This document shows positions 43,469 to 52,610 of a stretch of DNA of 64,000 nucleotides, in pieces. The position numbers were made by a program, and so were the translations under genes. Origin of the DNA: Planotetraspora silvatica. Its GTDB lineage: Bacteria > Actinomycetota > Actinomycetes > Streptosporangiales > Streptosporangiaceae. Within the stretch, counting starts at the first letter, position 1, and every line of letters begins with the position of its first letter. The notes below the pieces were generated by a model. The model was given only the letters and a program-made list of their open reading frames with translations. It searched no databases and was not told the DNA's origin. The stretch spans positions 18,004-82,003 of the forward strand of contig NZ_BOOQ01000057.1 in NCBI RefSeq assembly GCF_016863315.1. The letters are read 5' to 3'.

Positions 43469-44362
43469 TCAGGCCGGGATGGCGCCGAGTTGCTGCATCA
43501 TGGCGACGCCGTCGAACTGCGTCCAGATGTCGGTCACGCGACCGTTTTTGAGGCGGTAGAAGTTCATACCCTCGACCCTGATCGTCTGGCCGGAGGCGGG
43601 GATCCCCATGAACTCCTGCTGCTGAGAACCGGTCACGACCCACCGGGTGGCGACGGTGTCGCCACTGGCGATGATGTCCTGCAGGTCCTCCTTGAGGTCG
43701 GGGAAGATCGCCTTGAAGCCTGCGACCTTCTGCTTGAAGCCGGCCAGCGTCGGCTCGTGGTCGGGCGCCGGATTGTGGTCCCGCAGGCCCGGGTCGCAGA
43801 GTTCGTCGATCGTCGCTTGGTCAGCTGCGCGAAACGCGTGCTCGAAGCGCGTGATGATCTCGATGTTGCCGGACAAGGCCAGCCCCTCTCCTTCGGTTGA
43901 TGTTGACGGCTCTGCGTCCCAGCGGCTGATCTCGCCGGCCGGGTAGGCGCCGAACGCGCCGGTCTCGACGCCGGTCTTGAGGCTGGTGAGGTAGGCGCCC
44001 CAGTTGGTGCTGCATCCGCTCATGAATTCGCCGGCCTGTTGCCAGCCGGAGTGGGCGAACAGAAGTGTGGTGCCGCCGTGACCGGTGGACCGGAGGGTGA
44101 AGGTGATCCGGGTGTCGATCCAGGTGTCGGGTCCGGCGGTGACCCGCCACACCACCTGGTCCGGGGTGTCGGCCAGGACCTGCATGACGGCGGCGGGTTG
44201 CTCGGTGTCGCCGAAGCGGATACTGAAGCTGGAGCCAACGGTGTGTTCGCCGGTGGGCGGCCGCCCGGTCCACCAGCGGGCGATGCCATCGGTGCCGGCG
44301 ATGAGGTCGTGTACCCGCTGGGGCGGGGCGTCGATGCTGATGCGGTGCAGGATCTCAGGCAT
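43469..44362 (-). CDS. AHSA1/SRPBCC - ester cyclase fusion protein
   Basis: A 297-residue fusion. Residues 1-145 are an AHSA1-type START-like domain (ISIDAPPQRVHDLIAGTDGIARWWTG, read in two pieces). Residues 165-297 are a SnoaL-like ester-cyclase domain (FEHAFRAADQATIDELCDPGLRDH..., GIPASGQTIRVEGMNFYRL). The two are normally separate small proteins. It precedes the DGPF/ECF sigma pair, which elsewhere is associated with such small-ligand proteins. Ligand unknown. Confidence 0.8.
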   Translation of the reverse strand: MPEILHRISIDAPPQRVHDLIAGTDGIARWWTGRPPTGEHTVGSSFSIRFGDTEQPAAVMQVLADTPDQVVWRVTAGPDTWIDTRITFTLRSTGHGGTTLLFAHSGWQQAGEFMSGCSTNWGAYLTSLKTGVETGAFGAYPAGEISRWDAEPSTSTEGEGLALSGNIEIITRFEHAFRAADQATIDELCDPGLRDHNPAPDHEPTLAGFKQKVAGFKAIFPDLKEDLQDIIASGDTVATRWVVTGSQQQEFMGIPASGQTIRVEGMNFYRLKNGRVTDIWTQFDGVAMMQQLGAIPA

Positions 44363-44610
44363 TGTGGGTCCCTTCGGTCAGGCGGCGATGAGGGCGTCGG
44401 CCGGATCGTGCTCACGGGGGGATCGGGTGTTCGTCGTGAGTTCTTCCGGTGCTCCTGCCGCCCCTCTCTGGCGGATCTGCAGCAATGACGAACGGCCGGC
44501 CGCCGGACGGACACCACCGCTGGGGAAAATCGGCCGGCGGTTGCTGTCCGTCCACGGCGACGCTGTTCGTCTGATACTTGACGCGGCATCGCCCCGTGAC
44601 AGGAGGACTC

Positions 44611-44955
44611 ATGCAGTACGCGTTGTTGGCCTACGCCCCGCCGGAGAACACGGACCGGGCAACGCGCCCGATTCCGGATACCCTCGCCGCCCTGCTCGAC
44701 CGGTCGGACATCACCGGCTGGGCACGGCTCCACGCTGACGAGTCGGCGACGACGCTGAGCAACGACGAAGGACGGATGCTGCTGACCGACGGACCGTTCA
44801 TCGACAGCAAGGAGTACCTCGCCGGCCTGTTCCTGATCGAGGCCGACAACCTCGACGGGGCACTCGCCATCGCCGGGGAACTGCTCCAGGAGACCAGACC
44901 CGGCACCGCGATCGAGGTGCGGCCCATCCTCGACGGACGCTTCCGTGGCGCTTGA
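44611..44955 (+). CDS. DGPF/YCII-domain protein (ECF42 partner)
   Basis: A 114-residue YCII-related protein with the DGPF motif (LLTDGPFIDSKEYLAG, about residues 57-72) and an N-terminal MQYALLAYAP. DGPF proteins are the characteristic neighbours and partners of ECF42 sigma factors. AGGAGG precedes ATG 44611. It overlaps the sigma gene by 11 bases. Confidence 0.88.
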   Translation: MQYALLAYAPPENTDRATRPIPDTLAALLDRSDITGWARLHADESATTLSNDEGRMLLTDGPFIDSKEYLAGLFLIEADNLDGALAIAGELLQETRPGTAIEVRPILDGRFRGA

Positions 44956-46132
44956 CACCGTCTTCCGCGACCAGTGGGGTCGCGTGCTGGCCACGCTGGT
45001 CGGGATCCTCGGCGACATCGAACTCGCCGAGGACGCGGCCGCCGAAGCGTTCGCCATCGCCGCCGAACGCTGGCCACGCGACGGGGAACCGGCCAACCCC
45101 ACTGGCTGGCTGATCACGACCGCACGCAACCGCGCCATCGACCAGCTGCGCCGCCGGCAGGTACTGGCCGACAAGACGAAGCTGCTCGCCCGCGACATCG
45201 AGACCGGGCCGCAGCCATCGGAGGCACTCATGGACGGCGCCGCCACCATCCCGGACGAGCGGCTGGAGCTGATCTTCACCTGCTGTCACCCGGCGCTCGC
45301 CCTCGATGCGCGTGTGGCACTCACCCTGCGCACTCTTGGAGGCCTGTCCACCGACGAGATCGCGTTGGCCTTCCTCATCCCGTTCGAGACCATGAGCAAG
45401 CGACTGACCAGGGCCAAACACAAGATCCGCGACGCGGGCATCCCGTTCGCCGTGCCCCCTGATCATCAGCTACCCGACCGGCTGGCGGCCGTCCTCGCCG
45501 TGGTCTATCTGATCTTCAACCAAGGCTGGGGCGGCGGCCGCGTCGACCTCGCCGCAGAAGCGATCCACCTCGGCCGGGCGCTCGCCGACCTGATGCCAGA
45601 CGAGGCTGAAGTACTCGCGCTGCTGGCGCTGATGTTGCTGCACGACGCGCGCAAGGCGGCCCGCCTGCGCAACGGGCAGATCGTCCCCCTCGACGAACAG
45701 GACCGTGCGCTGTGGGACGAGCAGCAGATCGACGAGGGCCGAGCGCTGCTGCAGCGGGCCATGGCACGAGGGCGCACCGGGCCCTACCTGGTCCAAGCGG
45801 CCATCGCCGACCTGCACCTGTATGAGCCCCGCGACTGGCGACAGATCGCCGCGCTGTACCAGACGCTCGCCCGACAGACCCGCTCTTCGATCGTCGAGAT
45901 GAACCGGGCCATCGCCGTGGCCGAGATCGACGGGCCCGAAGCAGGCCTGGCCATCCTGGACCGCCTCGACCTCGACCACTACCGATACTTCCATTCCACC
46001 CGCGCCGAGCTCCTGCGTCGCGCCGGCCGCGACGGCGAGGCCCACGACGCGTACCGCCGGGCGCTCGACCTCGCGCAGACCGAGCCCGAACAGCGCTTCC
46101 TTCAAGACCGGCTGGCCGAGACCACACCATGA
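44945..46132 (+). CDS. ECF sigma factor, ECF42 type with long C-terminal domain
   Basis: A 395-residue protein: sigma region 2 (about 5-75, LAEDAAAEAFAIAAERWP, NPTGWLITTARNRAIDQLRRR in part), region 4 (110-165, LTLRTLGGLSTDEIALAFLI) and a 220-residue helical C-terminal extension with TPR-like repeats that defines ECF42. No anti-sigma factor is nearby, so control is probably through the C-terminal domain. GTG 44945 lies within the DGPF gene's end. Confidence 0.9.
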   Translation: MALDTVFRDQWGRVLATLVGILGDIELAEDAAAEAFAIAAERWPRDGEPANPTGWLITTARNRAIDQLRRRQVLADKTKLLARDIETGPQPSEALMDGAATIPDERLELIFTCCHPALALDARVALTLRTLGGLSTDEIALAFLIPFETMSKRLTRAKHKIRDAGIPFAVPPDHQLPDRLAAVLAVVYLIFNQGWGGGRVDLAAEAIHLGRALADLMPDEAEVLALLALMLLHDARKAARLRNGQIVPLDEQDRALWDEQQIDEGRALLQRAMARGRTGPYLVQAAIADLHLYEPRDWRQIAALYQTLARQTRSSIVEMNRAIAVAEIDGPEAGLAILDRLDLDHYRYFHSTRAELLRRAGRDGEAHDAYRRALDLAQTEPEQRFLQDRLAETTP

Positions 46133-46188
46133 CGTCGACCCGCTGTCAGTGGAGTGCGCTCAGCCGCGTACCGATGTGAGAGAGAGCT

Positions 46189-46305
46189 CTGGGACGGTAC
46201 GGCCGGCCCGAGGAGATGGCCGCCGCCATCGCGTTCCTCGTCGGCCCCGACGCCGGCTTCGTGACTGGCGCCACGCTGAACGTCGACGGCGGCTTCAACG
46301 CCTGA
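46189..46305 (+). pseudogene. C-terminal stub of an SDR gene
   Basis: The 38-codon frame reads [19 protein letters not shown] then [15 protein letters not shown] and a TGA. This is the unmistakable C-terminus of a classical SDR (ketoacyl-reductase type). No upstream SDR sequence precedes it, so the gene was truncated, perhaps when the ECF locus was inserted or by deletion. Confidence 0.7.
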
Positions 46306-46495
46306 CGGGCGGCTGCGTTCCCGGTCGCGCGTCCCTCCCTACTGCAGATGCGGGGCTCATGACACGTCTCTCGCCGGCACCCCCCTCGAACGGCGACGGC
46401 CGCCTCCACGGGGATCGCGGAGGCGGCCGGAGACCGAGTGGCAGCGTGTCCTCGAGCGTCGATCACGGTCGCTCATGAGTGCCCTGAACCGCAGG

Positions 46496-47410
46496 TCAGA
46501 GCATCCGAGAGGGATGATCCCCGCGATTCCCGAGCTGACGACACCGCAACGAGCCTTCAGCTCGGCTCGCATCGAACGGCGAGCCGAAACGCGCCACACA
46601 GTGCCAAACCTTTTTGAGTGCCTGCGGGTCATACCGGCCCGTGCGGGCCGCATCTCCGATGATTCGCGGATCGAGGTGACCGTCCACGGCGATCTCGGTA
46701 CCCAGATCAACATATTCCCGCCCGCGGTAATCGGGGTGGCGTCGCAGTTGATCAATGGCGAGCCGAAAGCCGGCATGCCATTCGATCGGGCATGGCAGTC
46801 GATGGGCCGCGGCTTGCACGGCTGTTCCGCGATGACTCGGATCCAGGACCAGCGCCTCCACGTCACGGTCGAGCCTGACCGGTCCGTGTACCTGGGCCTC
46901 GATGTAGTCATCCAAGGCGTCCGGATCATCCGCCTCGGCCAACTCGATGAGTGCCATGCGGGACACGACACCGAAGGCCGACGGTTCGAAGTAGCTGTCC
47001 GGATAACAGAACGTGGCTCGTGAAAGGGCCTCTGCGGTCAGCCTGAAGTGCGCGGATCCGAACCGCGACGCCGCACCCATGGGCTTACGGCGGTAGTTCA
47101 GTGCGCCGTAGACAGGACGATCGTGAGCGGGTGCGTGGTCGTATGCGCCGCCGAAGATCCGGCTCTCCCAGCGCCACCGGTCCCCGCCCGGATGGGCGGT
47201 CAGACCGCCGTTGCTCGTGCCCGTGACGAACTGCGAATGGTAGATGCCGTCGTCGGCAAGGCCGAGCAAAATGGGCCGGTCGCCCACCGGCCGGTCGGGA
47301 TGGAAGTTCAGCGTCACACGCATGTGGGGGTCGAGTGGCTCGCCTGACGATAGGGCCGCGACATGGCGGAGGGCTCGCATTTGCGGCGAACCGGACGTCT
47401 CAGCGCTCAT
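46496..47410 (-). CDS. DUF3626-domain protein
   Basis: A protein of about 304 residues that matches DUF3626 from pattern: MRVTLNFHPDRPV, DGIYHSQFVTGTSNGG, GGDRWRWESRIFGGAYD, RFGSAHFRL and FCYPDSYFEPSAFGV. Function unknown; the GTSNGG and FGGAYD motifs could form an active site, and a toxin/ADP-ribosyl-type activity has not been shown. ATG 47410 is chosen; GTG 47473 would add 21 residues. Stand-alone gene. Confidence 0.72.
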   Translation of the reverse strand: MSAETSGSPQMRALRHVAALSSGEPLDPHMRVTLNFHPDRPVGDRPILLGLADDGIYHSQFVTGTSNGGLTAHPGGDRWRWESRIFGGAYDHAPAHDRPVYGALNYRRKPMGAASRFGSAHFRLTAEALSRATFCYPDSYFEPSAFGVVSRMALIELAEADDPDALDDYIEAQVHGPVRLDRDVEALVLDPSHRGTAVQAAAHRLPCPIEWHAGFRLAIDQLRRHPDYRGREYVDLGTEIAVDGHLDPRIIGDAARTGRYDPQALKKVWHCVARFGSPFDASRAEGSLRCRQLGNRGDHPSRML

Positions 47411-47522
47411 CCCGTAGCGTGCCTCCGCACCGGTTTCCAGGACGTGGTTCCGCGCTGCGGGGATCCTCTCCACCCGCGCGGCGGCCGTACGTCGACTGAT
47501 TCCGTCAGTGGACGAAGAGATG

Positions 47523-47552
47523 CCCGCTCACCTCCCCCAAAAGATGAGCGGG
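47523..47552 (-). terminator. Hairpin after the lamin-tail-domain gene
   Basis: An 8-bp stem (47523-47530 with 47545-47552) and 14-base loop, located after the minus-strand stop at 47577. Confidence 0.45.
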
Positions 47553-47576
47553 ATTCCTTCTCATGTCCAGCCGGGT

Positions 47577-48065
47577 TCAGCAGGCCTTGGAGAAGACCTT
47601 CGACGAGGACTTGTAGGCGCAGGAGTCCTTCAGCGTCCCGGACGCGTTCCGCAGGTAGGCGGTGTCCGAGGTGTTGTTCCAGATGTAGGCGAAAGTGCCC
47701 AGCGTGGAACTCCTGCCCCAGTAGCGGTTGGTGGAGGTGTTCTTGCCCTTGCCGGTCCGAACGGTGACCGTCTTACCGGCGCCGAGGGTGAACGTGCCGA
47801 ACTTGTAGATGTGACCCGAGGTGGTGCTCTGTTTGTCGCGCAGGGTCCAGCCCTTGAGGCTGACCGCCTTCTTCGTCGTGTTCTTGATCTGCACGTACTC
47901 GCCGTTGAGCTTCTTGTTCGTGACGGGAGTGTCGGAGGTCCGGCCGTACGAGTTGTAGTAGATCTTGGTGATCTGGATGGCCGGGCCGGCCGCATAGGCA
48001 GGCTGGGAGACGACGACCGCGCCGATGACCAGCGAGGTGGCCAACAGCAGGGAACGAGCACGCAC
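47577..48065 (-). CDS. Secreted lamin-tail-domain protein
   Basis: A 162-residue exported protein: signal peptide 1-25 (SLLLATSLVIGAVVVSQPAYA) cleaved near AYA-AGP, then one Ig-like lamin tail domain with NGEYVQIKNTTKKAVSLKGWTLRD and a C-terminal FAYIWNNTSDTAYLRN strand pair. Two Cys near the C-terminus may form a disulfide. In actinomycetes such domains occur alone or with nucleases; no catalytic part is present here. GTG start with AGGAG upstream. Confidence 0.82.
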   Translation of the reverse strand: MRARSLLLATSLVIGAVVVSQPAYAAGPAIQITKIYYNSYGRTSDTPVTNKKLNGEYVQIKNTTKKAVSLKGWTLRDKQSTTSGHIYKFGTFTLGAGKTVTVRTGKGKNTSTNRYWGRSSTLGTFAYIWNNTSDTAYLRNASGTLKDSCAYKSSSKVFSKAC

Positions 48066-48190
48066 AGGAGACTCCTGAGGTGGGGGACATGAACTGCGAG
48101 TTGATCATATTGATGGCGATAGTTACCGATGGACCGTTCCCGCATCGGTTTGGTATCTCTAGGGGTTTTTGCGCTTAGGGGGACCGTCTT

Positions 48191-48898
48191 CTACCACGGG
48201 ACCGGCGTCCCGTCCCAGGAGAAGAACTCTCCGGAGGGTCCGTCGTTCTTCAGCAGCGCCAGCCGGATCGCGCCCGCCGCGGCCTCGGCCGGGTCGCCGC
48301 CGCTGGTGGCGGCCGTGGCGTTGAGGTCGGTCCGGCGCAGGCCGGGTGCGAGTGCGTTCACCTTGATGCCGTCATCGGCCAGTGCGTGGGCGTAGTACAC
48401 GGTCAGCGCGTTCAGTGCGGCCTTGGACGACCGGTAGGCGGCGTAGGTGCCTCGGTGCGGGAACTGCGGACCGGTGGCCCAGGTCAGCGATCCAGTACCG
48501 CTGGAGATGTTCACGATCCGGGGGTGCGCGGACCGCCGCAGCGCCGGCAGGAAGGCGTTGGTCACCGCGACGACCCCGAAGACGTTCGTCTCGTAGATGA
48601 GGCGAAAAGTGTCGACGTCCTCTCGGTCGGGAGTCTCGTCATCGCCGGAGATTCCGGCATTGTTGACCAGGATGTCCAGCGTGTCGACCTGGCGCGCGGC
48701 GTCGGCGATGCTCGCGGCGTGGGTCACGTCCAGGACGAGCAGTCGGGTGTCGCCGCCTATCTCCTCGACGGCGCGCTCTCCGCGTGCGGCGTCGCGCGAG
48801 CCGACGTAAACGGTGAGACCCGCGCCCGCGAGTTGGCGCGCGATCTCCTTGCCGATGCCCTTGTTGGCACCGGTGACCAGTGCGATCGAGTTGTCCAT
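48191..48898 (-). CDS. Short-chain dehydrogenase
   Basis: A 235-residue SDR of the carbonyl-reductase-like subgroup: TGANKGIGKEIAR (8-20), NNAGI, Ser in NISSGTGS, and YRSSKAA (Tyr-x-x-x-Lys). Divergent from the XRE/MmyB-like regulator at 48978, a pairing common in actinomycetes, so it is probably repressed or activated by that protein. Confidence 0.87.
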   Translation of the reverse strand: MDNSIALVTGANKGIGKEIARQLAGAGLTVYVGSRDAARGERAVEEIGGDTRLLVLDVTHAASIADAARQVDTLDILVNNAGISGDDETPDREDVDTFRLIYETNVFGVVAVTNAFLPALRRSAHPRIVNISSGTGSLTWATGPQFPHRGTYAAYRSSKAALNALTVYYAHALADDGIKVNALAPGLRRTDLNATAATSGGDPAEAAAGAIRLALLKNDGPSGEFFSWDGTPVPW

Positions 48899-48977
48899 GC
48901 CGTCGAGGGTGCCTGCCGGCGGGGTAACCGATCCAGGCACAATCGATACCAGTGAGCAGGAAACCGGGAGGTACCGA

Positions 48978-49781
48978 ATGGCGAGAGACGAACTGGCCCG
49001 TTTCCTGCGCGATCGACGGGAGGGGCTGCGCCCCGATGACGTCGGCCTCCCCGCGGGGCCCCGGCGCCGCACGCCAGGCCTGCGCCGCGAGGAGGTCGCC
49101 GACCTGGCCTGCATGTCGGTCGACTACTACGTCCGGCTGGAGCAGGCACGGGGGCCACGTCCGTCGCCGCGGATCCTGAAGTCGCTGGCGGGTGCGCTCA
49201 GGCTCGCGCCCGCCGAGCGGACGCACTTGTTCCGGCTGGCCGGCGTGGCCCCGGAGTCGCCCGCCGGGCCCCCGCGGGAGGTTCGCCCGTACGTGGCGGA
49301 CCTGCTGCGACGGGTCCCGGAAACCGCGGTCGTCGTCACCGCGGCCACCTACGACGTGATCGCCTGGAACCCCCTCGCCGAAGCGTTACTCGGCAACCTC
49401 CGCGCCCAGCCCAACCTGGCCCGCCGGCGCTTCCTGTTCCGTGATGAGGTGCTGACCACGGGCCATGAGGAGTTCGGTGAGTTCGCGGTTGCTCGGCTGC
49501 GCGCCGCAGCCGACCGGTATCCCCACGACACGGCCCTCGTCGCCCTGCTGGCCGAGCTCAGATCGGGCAGCGCGGAGTTCAACGAGATCTGGGCCACCAA
49601 CCCGGTGCACGCTCCCGGTCACCGGACGAAGACCATGACGCATCCCGATCTCGGCCGGCTTCGCATCAACTGCGACATCCTCATCACCCCGGACGACGAC
49701 CAGCAGGTCGTCTTCATGACCGCCGATCCGGGCACGCCGACCGCTCGCGCCCTGCGTCACCTGGCCGCCCAGGTCGCATGA
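48978..49781 (+). CDS. XRE regulator with MmyB-like ligand-binding domain
   Basis: A 267-residue protein: N-terminal helix-turn-helix with the GLRREEVADLACMSVDYYVRLEQ signature (in two pieces, about residues 32-56) and a PAS-like MmyB ligand domain (100-260). GGGAGG precedes ATG 48978. This family often binds fatty-acid-like ligands and sits beside SDR genes, as here. Confidence 0.87.
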   Translation: MARDELARFLRDRREGLRPDDVGLPAGPRRRTPGLRREEVADLACMSVDYYVRLEQARGPRPSPRILKSLAGALRLAPAERTHLFRLAGVAPESPAGPPREVRPYVADLLRRVPETAVVVTAATYDVIAWNPLAEALLGNLRAQPNLARRRFLFRDEVLTTGHEEFGEFAVARLRAAADRYPHDTALVALLAELRSGSAEFNEIWATNPVHAPGHRTKTMTHPDLGRLRINCDILITPDDDQQVVFMTADPGTPTARALRHLAAQVA

Positions 49782-49821
49782 CCGGTGTCTCCCGGGTCGG
49801 GTCGGGTCGAGTCGGGGCCGG

Positions 49822-50478
49822 TCAAGTGAGCGGAGCGTCCTGCGGATCCGCCGGCCCTGGGCAGTGATCGGCGCTGCCGTCCGCCGGGGTCCGCGTCTTC
49901 TTGCGGATACGGGAGGCGCGGAGGTTGGCCATGTTGCCGCACGTGCGCACGTTGTGCCAGACCCCGCTGTTGTTTCTGGACGTGTCGTAGAAGGCGGATC
50001 GGCACCCGGGCTCACGACACAACTTGAGGTGGGCCCAGTCGCCGTCCTGCTGGGCCAGCAGGATCTCTGACCAGACGGCCGACTCCAGCCACCTGCCACC
50101 CGTACCGATGGGGACGATCCCTACCCGCCCCTCATCGTCGGAGACGAGGCTCACCTGGGCGCGCTGCTCGACCTGTGTACCGGCCAGGTCGGCAGGCCGC
50201 TCACCGGGAGGAACCGCAAGCATCTTCTCCACGATCGTCCTGAGGTCCCGTAGCGCCTCCAGGTCCGCCTGGTCGACCGACGGTTCGGGGACGCCGAGCC
50301 CCCGGCTGCGGGCCCATTCCCGGGCGGCACCGCGCAGCCAGTCCTCAGCCGACGTGCGGTCGGTGAGCAGATCCGGGCCGTCGCGTTCGACGGCATGCGT
50401 GTTGACCAGTTCCTGCACGAGGGCGAGTCCGGCAGGGGCGGTCCGGGCCCCGAATCTCTCAGTCGCCAACCATGACAT
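49822..50478 (-). CDS. CGNR zinc-finger regulator (ABATE domain)
   Basis: A 218-residue protein: N-terminal ABATE stress-ligand-type domain (1-140) and a C-terminal CGNR zinc finger with CREPGC, then WHNVRTCGNMANLRASR (about 154-190), giving four Cys ligands. It probably binds DNA. Divergent from the SDR at 50587, which it may control. The tail after residue 195 is unstructured. Confidence 0.85.
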   Translation of the reverse strand: MSWLATERFGARTAPAGLALVQELVNTHAVERDGPDLLTDRTSAEDWLRGAAREWARSRGLGVPEPSVDQADLEALRDLRTIVEKMLAVPPGERPADLAGTQVEQRAQVSLVSDDEGRVGIVPIGTGGRWLESAVWSEILLAQQDGDWAHLKLCREPGCRSAFYDTSRNNSGVWHNVRTCGNMANLRASRIRKKTRTPADGSADHCPGPADPQDAPLT

Positions 50479-50586
50479 AGGTAAGAGCTTATTTGACTAC
50501 GTCGCCAGAAGCGAGCACTCTGAGACAGAAGCAAAGCTTAATACGCCTCTGTCGCAGTAATAGAGCGCCTTTCGAGGGAGTGTGGA

Positions 50587-51291
50587 ATGACCACTGTCAG
50601 TGGAGCGACCGTCCTGGTCACGGGCGGACAGCGAGGACTCGGCAAGGAGATCGTGCAGGAGCTTCTGCGGGCCGGGGCCGCGAAGGTGTACGTCACCTCC
50701 CGCGAGCCGGTGGCCGAGAACGACCCGAGGATCGTCCCGCTCGAGTTCGAACTGGCGGACCCGCGTGCCGCCGCCGAGCTCGCGCGAGCCACCGGTGACG
50801 TCACCATCGTCGTCAACAACGCCGGCATCATGACCTTCGGATCGCTCCTCGAGGACGACGAGGAGGAGGTCAGCCGGGTCTTCGGGATCGTGGCGTTCGG
50901 CCCGCTGCGCGTCGCGAAGGCCTTCGCGCCCGTTCTGGCGGCGAACGGAGGCGGTGCGCTGGTCAACATGCACTCGCTGACGTCGTGGATCGCCGGATTC
51001 CCCGGCTCCGGCACCCACGGCGCCGCGAAGGCCGCCTTGATGTCCATGACCAACACGCTCCGGGTGGAACTCGCCGCGCAGGGCACCCAGGTCCTCGGCG
51101 TCCAGCTCGGTCTGACCGACACCGACCTGGTCCGGCAGGTGGACGGCCCCAAGAACGACCCGCGCGCAGTGGCCGCGGACATCGTCGCGGCCCTTCAGAA
51201 GGGGGAGTCCGAGCTCCTCGTGGACGACTTCAGCCGTCACTTCAAGGCCGCGCTCTCCGGGCCGGTCGAAGGACTGATCGTGTCCAGCTGA
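50587..51291 (+). CDS. Short-chain dehydrogenase
   Basis: A 234-residue SDR: TGGQRGLGKEIV (11-22), NNAGIM, Ser in NMHSLTSW. The active-site Tyr position reads GTHGAAKAA: the x-x-x-Lys is kept but Tyr is His/Gly-like, so catalysis may be altered. GAGGGAG precedes the ATG. Divergent from the CGNR gene. Confidence 0.82.
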   Translation: MTTVSGATVLVTGGQRGLGKEIVQELLRAGAAKVYVTSREPVAENDPRIVPLEFELADPRAAAELARATGDVTIVVNNAGIMTFGSLLEDDEEEVSRVFGIVAFGPLRVAKAFAPVLAANGGGALVNMHSLTSWIAGFPGSGTHGAAKAALMSMTNTLRVELAAQGTQVLGVQLGLTDTDLVRQVDGPKNDPRAVAADIVAALQKGESELLVDDFSRHFKAALSGPVEGLIVSS

Positions 51292-51409
51292 GATCAGGCG
51301 CCGGTGCGGAAGCCGGCGGGCTCCCTGATGGGGATCAAGGGCGGCGCCACGCGCTGCCTCGCGGCCCCACGCCCGCTCGCCGGCCACTGACGAACTGAGG
51401 GAAGTCATC

Positions 51410-51508
51410 GTAAAACCCGCTGACGGCAACGCCCCCATGAGAGCCATCAACGACGCGCTGGGCTACGTACCGACACACAAGACGTACGAATACCAACTCG
51501 ATCTGTAG
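51410..51508 (+). pseudogene. C-terminal stub of a GNAT acetyltransferase
   Basis: The frame reads NAPMRAINDALGYVPTHKTY then EYQLDL and a stop, the typical terminal strand of GNAT proteins (N-x-x-M-x-x-I-N-x-x-L-G-Y). The acetyl-CoA-binding part is absent upstream, so the gene is a remnant. Confidence 0.65.
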
Positions 51509-51539
51509 AAGGCTCCCAGGGGCAGGAATCGAAAGGTCT

Positions 51540-52385
51540 TCAGCGGTCGGCGACGAGTTGGGCGCTTATGCCGGGGCCTTGGTCGTGGATCCAGGCTTCG
51601 GCGCGAGGCAATCGGTCCTTCACGCCCTCGTCCCAGAGGCGTCTGAACACCGGGTCGGCGTCGGCGGCCGCGCGCATGTTGACGTGGAAGCGGTGGATCA
51701 TGGCTGCCGCCGCGGGGACCAGGGCGAGACGCTGGGGCATGGTCATGCCGTAGACGTCGGCGAACAGGGCGACGCGGTGGGGGACGTCAAGGTCGGTGAA
51801 CGCGGGCGCCCTGTCCTCGGGATGCAGCAGGGGCGCCCAGTAGTACAGGGCGTTGGCCAGGTCGTCGACCCTCGTGGTCGGTTTGGCGAGGTCGAAGTCG
51901 ATGAGCGCCGCGGGCAGGCCGTTTCGGAAGACGACGTTGCCGGGGCAGTAGTCGCGGTGACTCACCAGCAAGGGTTCGCCATCGGGGGTCGAAGTCGTGT
52001 TCCGCGCTCCAGGGGTTCTTCCCCAGGCCGCGTCCGCAGGTGGCACCCAGCCGTGAGCGGCGTCATGAAGGCGACGGATGAGCCGCGCAAGTTCGACCAG
52101 GACCTCCTCACCCGCGGTGTACGGCGGCAGGGGTTCGCGGGGAACCTCGCCAGGAACGAACGAGAGCACCTCGCGGCCCTGGTCGTCGAGGCCCAGGGGA
52201 ATCGGAGCGTCCGAGAAACCCGCAGCGTGCAGGTGCGCCAGGTAGGCCTGGACTGTCGCGGTGAAGGGCCGAACCGGACGGCGGACGGTGTCGCCCACCC
52301 GCACGATTCCCTCGGTGACGCCATCGCCGATCAGTGGTTCTTCATCGCGTCGGCCGACCTTTGCCCGCGGCGGCGGGCGGTTCAT
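51540..52385 (-). CDS. Aminoglycoside-phosphotransferase-like kinase
   Basis: A 281-residue APH-fold protein. The catalytic loop is HRDYCPGNVVF (His-x-Asp-x-x-x-x-Asn, about residues 168-178) and the metal-binding motif is LIDFDLA. The N-lobe is short and the ATP-binding Lys is not obvious. ATG 52385 is chosen among in-frame starts. It could modify a small alcohol or an antibiotic; resistance is not implied by sequence alone. Confidence 0.78.
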   Translation of the reverse strand: MNRPPPRAKVGRRDEEPLIGDGVTEGIVRVGDTVRRPVRPFTATVQAYLAHLHAAGFSDAPIPLGLDDQGREVLSFVPGEVPREPLPPYTAGEEVLVELARLIRRLHDAAHGWVPPADAAWGRTPGARNTTSTPDGEPLLVSHRDYCPGNVVFRNGLPAALIDFDLAKPTTRVDDLANALYYWAPLLHPEDRAPAFTDLDVPHRVALFADVYGMTMPQRLALVPAAAAMIHRFHVNMRAAADADPVFRRLWDEGVKDRLPRAEAWIHDQGPGISAQLVADR

Positions 52386-52561
52386 CGGGTTCCACGACGC
52401 GATCGTCGCGCGCCGGTGCCCCGGCGCTTTGCCGTACGGCTCATGCGACTGGCATGGGGACGGGCATTCCAAGGGACCACGAACACGAGTCTGCCCAGAT
52501 CGCGCCGGGGTTGTCGACTACGTTCCCGGAAGCCGTCCGAGTCACTCGGACGCGTACAGCC

Positions 52562-52597
52562 TGGCCTGCCGCCCATCGCGCGAGAGGCGGCAGGCCA
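52562..52597 (-). terminator. Hairpin after the GT2 gene
   Basis: A 12-bp perfect stem (52562-52573 with 52586-52597), loop 12 bases, 14 bases after the minus-strand stop of the glycosyltransferase. Confidence 0.75.
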
Positions 52598-52610
52598 AAG
52601 AACGCCGTGC

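Noticed and set aside
51540..52385. Aminoglycoside resistance gene
   Set aside because: The kinase fold is clear, but nothing in the sequence defines an antibiotic substrate, so only APH-like kinase is stated.
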